Below are positions 60,688 through 64,000 of a DNA stretch of 64,000 nt, in pieces. Each line of letters begins with the position of its first letter. The stretch's first letter is position 1. The stretch comes from Paenibacillus sp. An7. Its GTDB lineage: Bacteria; Bacillota; Bacilli; Paenibacillales; Paenibacillaceae. Where the stretch lies: NCBI RefSeq assembly GCF_009870785.1, contig NZ_WTWX01000001.1:330065-394064 (forward strand), written 5' to 3'. The position numbers and the translations under genes were made by a program. A model generated the notes under the pieces. That model was not told the origin of the DNA. It ran no database searches and was given only the letters and a program-made list of their open reading frames with translations.

Positions 60688-61752
60688 CTATTCATCCAGC
60701 ACTTCATATTTTATTTCATCAGCTTGATATCTATGATCTTTATATTGATACGTTACAATGAGTTCCCCCGCGGCAGATGTATTTGTATAGTTCGCACTTG
60801 CTCGCATCATTAGTTTCCCGTCACTCACCATGTATCTCTCCCATGCACCAAATCCAAGTCCATCATTCAAACGTAACTCGCTCGCGTTGGATTCGTTAAT
60901 CGCTTGAGTGATGGGCTCTTTGTGCCCTTTGATCTTCAGGCTAATCTGTATCTGATTCTTACCTGCCTTAATCGTGGACTCTATATTCTCATCCACTATC
61001 TTTTTAAGCGAATCGATCTTCTCCTCTTTCCGGGGTACTGGATTCCATACTCTAGCTTCTTGATTGAATACTCCTGTTCCATACCCCAGTGTGTTCACGA
61101 CAATAATCTCTTTGTGTCCGTCTCCTGAAATATCTTCCGTACTTATTTCAGGTTTATAATTCCATCCCCACATCCCTCTCCAATCAGGAAAGGAATAGGT
61201 TTTTCCTGAGAATTTCAGCTTCATCCCTTCGATAAAATCATCTTCCCCTATTTTCATGGGAAGCAGTGTAATATCTGGCTCTCCCTCAGGATGCATTTTA
61301 TAATAATTTGCTGTAGTAAATGCTGCCGCAACATTGTCCTCAGATAAGGTTACCTTAGCTCCCGACATCTCTGCCAATAAGGTGGCTGGAACAAAGATAT
61401 TGCCTTTTCGCAGTTCAGCCGGTGTTAGAAGTCGAACCGGATCAGCACTGGTCTTAACTAGCTTTTCTCCAGCAGTGATTATATATTTTTTCCCTTGTGA
61501 TTTGACCTCTGCTCTTTTATGGACGTTATCCCAAGTCAGCTCCACGTTCGCTAATTCATGGATCATTCTTAGCGGAAGAATATACACGTCATTCTGAATA
61601 GCAGCTTTAGATCCGTAGGAAGAACTTTTATCATCTATAGTAACCTCTTTTTGCATTTCTCTTGCATCTGCTAATGATGCCGCAGCATAAGAGCCAGCAA
61701 CAACCGAAAAGAGTAGTAAACCAGATACAATATGACTCCAACATTTTTTCAT
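60688..61752 (-). CDS. secreted copper-amine-oxidase-N (stalk) domain protein
   Basis: The 354-residue protein has a signal peptide (about 1-30, VAGSYAAASLADA) and a copper amine oxidase N-like domain (about 45-145: DVYILPLRMIHELANVELTW, NIFVPATLLAEMSGAKVTLS). Its C-terminal part differs from the other two stalk proteins in this window. A short FG-GAP-like stretch (ISTEDISGDGHKEIIVVNTL) with Asp/Gly is visible. ATG 61752 follows GAAGGG; the longer frame adds 18 residues before the signal. Role unknown. Confidence 0.78.
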   Translation of the reverse strand: MKKCWSHIVSGLLLFSVVAGSYAAASLADAREMQKEVTIDDKSSSYGSKAAIQNDVYILPLRMIHELANVELTWDNVHKRAEVKSQGKKYIITAGEKLVKTSADPVRLLTPAELRKGNIFVPATLLAEMSGAKVTLSEDNVAAAFTTANYYKMHPEGEPDITLLPMKIGEDDFIEGMKLKFSGKTYSFPDWRGMWGWNYKPEISTEDISGDGHKEIIVVNTLGYGTGVFNQEARVWNPVPRKEEKIDSLKKIVDENIESTIKAGKNQIQISLKIKGHKEPITQAINESNASELRLNDGLGFGAWERYMVSDGKLMMRASANYTNTSAAGELIVTYQYKDHRYQADEIKYEVLDE

Positions 61753-61952
61753 AAGAAGAACCCTTCTTTCTAATCCCATTGTATTCTTTCTATACATTAA
61801 ACACATAGGAAGATAAATAGTTGGATTTCACCCATTTTTTTGAGATATGTTCATCATTTTGTAACCAACTTCATACTACACATGGGAAAAATTTAAATAT
61901 AATAGGAGCTTGGGTAGAGTGTGTTCTTACTGTCAGAATGGAGGTTAACCTT

Positions 61953-62828
61953 ATGGAACTTGCTCAGCTATCCTATTTTATTAAAGTTGCCGAACTGGAA
62001 CATGTGACCCGTGCTGCTGAAGAGTTACATATGGCACAGCCCGCATTAACCAAAGCAATTCGTCAGTTGGAAAAAGAACTGAATACCCCTTTGTTTGATC
62101 GACTGGGTAAATATATACGTCTAAATGAGAATGGAAGAATTTTTTTAAAGTATGCGACAGAAGCTTTACAGCTGCTCGAGGAAGGTAAAAAGCAGTTGCA
62201 AGATACAACAGATGGTAAAAAAGGTTCTGTTCAGCTGGCAATCGACGTACATACTCAAGATGTTCCCGAACTTATTATGAAGTTCAAAGAGAGTTTTCCC
62301 GAGTTTGATGTAGCCATTGTGCCTTATGTAGAGGGAAGTTATCATCATGACCTGTGCTTGACTAGTATGCCGGTCATACCGCAGACGATGGAAAGAGTTT
62401 GTTTATACAATGAGGAACTCCTTCTAGCCCTGCCGGATTCTCACCCGCTTGCCAGCCTAGAGACGATTCATCTGCAAGCGGTTAGGTATGAATCCTTTAT
62501 AATGGCCCCTGGTTCAAGCAGCCTGCGTGTCATTACAGACCGTTGTTTTGCAATGGCCGGCATACAGCCCTCTATCGCATTAGAGAGTGAGGACCCCCTT
62601 CTTGTAGAACGTATGGTTGCCGCAGGTCAATTACTTGCGATCGTCCCTGCGAGATCCTGGACCTCATCTGCTTATACAGGTATCGTGCTGCGCCGCATTG
62701 TGAATGCCGGCAGTTCAAGAACGGTATCGCTATGCTGGATGAAAGGACATTATTTATCTTGTGCCGCGGAGAGGTTTAAAGAACTAGCGATACAGCATTA
62801 TAAAGAAAAACCCTCAGTAACGGTCTAA
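61953..62828 (+). CDS. LysR family transcriptional regulator
   Basis: The 291-residue protein has the LysR helix-turn-helix (LSYFIKVAELEHVTRAAEEL, MAQPALTKAIRQLEKELNTP) and a co-inducer domain from about 90. The start ATG 61953 sits eight bases after GGAGG; the longer reading frame upstream is not family-like. It is divergent from the stalk-domain gene. Its target and effector cannot be read from sequence, but it resembles the CbbR/GltC-type group in pattern. Confidence 0.9.
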   Translation: MELAQLSYFIKVAELEHVTRAAEELHMAQPALTKAIRQLEKELNTPLFDRLGKYIRLNENGRIFLKYATEALQLLEEGKKQLQDTTDGKKGSVQLAIDVHTQDVPELIMKFKESFPEFDVAIVPYVEGSYHHDLCLTSMPVIPQTMERVCLYNEELLLALPDSHPLASLETIHLQAVRYESFIMAPGSSSLRVITDRCFAMAGIQPSIALESEDPLLVERMVAAGQLLAIVPARSWTSSAYTGIVLRRIVNAGSSRTVSLCWMKGHYLSCAAERFKELAIQHYKEKPSVTV

Positions 62829-62849
62829 GACCTTACACTGAGGGTTTTT
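62806..62849. terminator. bidirectional terminator between the LysR and glcU genes
   Basis: AAAAACCCTCAGT and ACTGAGGGTTTTTG pair perfectly, with inner GGTCT/AGACC pairing. It overlaps the end of the LysR gene. Confidence 0.9.
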
Positions 62850-62852
62850 GTT

Positions 62853-63707
62853 CTAGGACTTTGAGATTCCGAGCAGAACTGCAGAAATAATAATAAGAAT
62901 AATTCCGATAGAGATAAATACGAGTTGTCGTTTTGTCTTATGCTCTTTTAATATAAAGATCCCGCCTAGTGTAGCTACGACTACACTCATTTGAGAAAGG
63001 GTAAAGCTTGTAGCCACCCCGACTTTATCTTGAGAGATAAACAAGAACATATTCCCCGCTGCCCAAATAAGGCCCGGTAAAATATTTTTCAGTGCATAGG
63101 TGTTAAATGGTTTTTGTTTTGCCGTGAGGACGATACCGCCAATCACCATTCCGATCCCCTGCGGAAGCAGCACATCCCAACCATCTACTCCAAATAAACG
63201 AACGATAACAACATAGACAAGATAACCAAAGGTAGATACAAGTAATATAAGAATACCTTTTTTCAAGTTTCCTTTATCGTCGTCTTTGTCGTTTTTTCCT
63301 TTAATGGATGTAAAAACTACTCCGGTAACAATAAGTACGAGTGCAATGATTCCTAATGTGACGGATTTCCCTGAATTCCATTCGTTAAAGATAAAGGCCC
63401 CAAATAACGTCGTCGCCACCAGCTGCATACCGGTAGATATAGGCAGTGTTTTGGAGACACCCATCACATCAATCGTTTTTAGCTGTCCACCTTGTCCCAG
63501 AACCCAGAAGAACCCGGAAATGAGACCAATGATTATTGTCTTCATATCCAGATGAACCGGATCATATATGTATAATCCTACCGAAAATAGCAAAGCACCT
63601 AACGTAGTTCCGAGCGTTTGGGTGTAAGGTCCTCCCCCAATCTTCACATTAACTAAAACAAGACTCCCCCAGAATATAGCGGGTAAGATTGCATAAAAAA
63701 TATCCAT
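62853..63707 (-). CDS. glcU: GRP family glucose/ribose uptake protein (GlcU-like)
   Basis: The 284-residue protein has ten membrane segments in two five-helix halves. The opening (AILPAIFWGSLVLVNVKIGG) and FFWVLGQGGQLKTIDVMGVS, STGMQLVATTLFGAFIF and GLIWAAGNMFLFISQDKVGV are typical of the GlcU/RbsU sugar transporters. It imports glucose by a proton-driven route independent of the PTS. A long perfect hairpin sequence lies 37 bp upstream of the start. Confidence 0.93.
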   Translation of the reverse strand: MDIFYAILPAIFWGSLVLVNVKIGGGPYTQTLGTTLGALLFSVGLYIYDPVHLDMKTIIIGLISGFFWVLGQGGQLKTIDVMGVSKTLPISTGMQLVATTLFGAFIFNEWNSGKSVTLGIIALVLIVTGVVFTSIKGKNDKDDDKGNLKKGILILLVSTFGYLVYVVIVRLFGVDGWDVLLPQGIGMVIGGIVLTAKQKPFNTYALKNILPGLIWAAGNMFLFISQDKVGVATSFTLSQMSVVVATLGGIFILKEHKTKRQLVFISIGIILIIISAVLLGISKS

Positions 63708-63743
63708 ATTCCTAATCCTTCTCTCTATATAAATATCAAAGAA

Positions 63744-63795
63744 ATGTCTTTAAAGGTTCATAATTATATACGTAATTATGAACCTTTAAAGACAT
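63744..63795. repeat. perfect 23-bp inverted repeat upstream of glcU
   Basis: ATGTCTTTAAAGGTTCATAA and three more bases pair exactly with their complement across the 6-bp spacer TATACG. It lies 37-88 bp upstream of the glcU start. No U tract follows on either strand, so it is not a typical terminator. Confidence 0.85.
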
Positions 63796-63860
63796 GCTCA
63801 ATATTATGTAAACAAATTTATTGCTTTTGAATTAGGTAATTAGAAAAGAAAATGAATTCA

Positions 63861-63903
63861 AAAAAAAGACTGCATTTTCTTTTGATAAGAAAATGCAGTC
63901 TTC
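63861..63903 (-). terminator. terminator of the partial gene at the window edge
   Basis: AAGACTGCATTTTC and GAAAATGCAGTCTT pair around TTTTGATAA. On the minus strand TTTTTTT follows. Confidence 0.9.
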
Positions 63904-63910
63904 CTTTGGC

Positions 63911-64000
63911 TTACGATATATTTACAAGGTTCATGCTCACAATAACAAAACAGATCATCATTAAGGTAACAGAGGGTAACACTCCCGACATGGATCCTTT
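63911..64000 (-). CDS. partial membrane protein (C-terminus only)
   Basis: The last 29 residues of a minus-strand gene are inside the window. They include VLPSVTLMMICFVIVSMNLV and end in NIS, a probable final membrane helix. The stop codon at 63911 is followed by a strong terminator. The rest lies beyond 64000, so the family cannot be named. Confidence 0.6.
   Translation of the reverse strand, partial: KGSMSGVLPSVTLMMICFVIVSMNLVNIS

Noticed and set aside
1..64000. CRISPR arrays, tRNA or rRNA genes, prophage or full insertion sequences
   Set aside because: No regularly spaced direct repeats with unique spacers, tRNA-like cloverleaf ending in CCA, rRNA stretch, integrase, transposase or phage structural gene was seen.

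Overview
The window looks like chromosomal DNA of a low-GC, spore-forming Bacillales bacterium, most likely Paenibacillus or a near relative. The support is strong AGGAGG-type ribosome binding sites, frequent GTG/TTG starts, Bacillus-like gene versions (YeeI-type YebC, NamA/YqjM-like ene-reductase, GlcU, a second YidC, DUF948 protein), copper-amine-oxidase-N stalk proteins, a VTC/DUF4956/CotH operon, and staphyloxanthin-type carotenoid tailoring genes. No rRNA, tRNA, CRISPR array, prophage or complete insertion sequence was recognised.

Layout. 0-5.3 kb: YebC-family regulator, an ECF sigma factor with an overlapping DUF4179-type membrane protein and a second paralogue, and a DUF4184 membrane protein. 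5.4-13.7 kb: secreted GH43 arabinanase, anchored metallophosphoesterase, a miniature CotH derivative, then the VTC-DUF4956-CotH operon. The mini gene and the operon share a duplicated promoter with 11-bp-spaced direct repeats. 13.8-24 kb: TauE/SafE permease, spermidine-synthase-like protein, stalk-domain protein, GNAT enzyme, WG-repeat protein, BCCT transporter and small membrane proteins. 24-30.6 kb: two SDR enzymes, YbaK deacylase, transaldolase, glucose-6-phosphate dehydrogenase and a LysR regulator. 30.7-34.3 kb: a methylamine-dehydrogenase-like operon without a heavy-chain gene, then azlCD. 34.4-43.3 kb: YjbQ, PadR/DUF2812, NamA/MarR, arsRB, arginase and yidC. 43.5-50.7 kb: stalk protein, HD hydrolase, and an AraC regulator divergent from an oxidoreductase pair and a sugar acetyltransferase. 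50.7-55.2 kb: crtO/crtQ divergent from crtP, and a cupin with a Ser/His/Pro tail. 55.4-59.8 kb: a sulfonate-type ABC transporter and flavin monooxygenase operon. 60-64 kb: EIIA-Glc, a third stalk protein, a LysR regulator, GlcU and a partial gene at the edge.

Most interesting: the ORF directly upstream of yidC (42861-43271) has the architecture of a MifM-type translation-arrest sensor. It has a TTG start with a strong ribosome binding site, an N-terminal membrane segment, and an acidic stretch whose codons lie just before a perfect 13-bp hairpin that sequesters the yidC ribosome binding site. Next are the MauA/D/E-like operon lacking MauB, the mini-CotH gene with the duplicated promoter, and a pair of 120-bp MITE-like elements that are 98% identical. 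A fragment at 25.1 kb is a decayed C-terminal copy of the gene at 34.9-35.4 kb.
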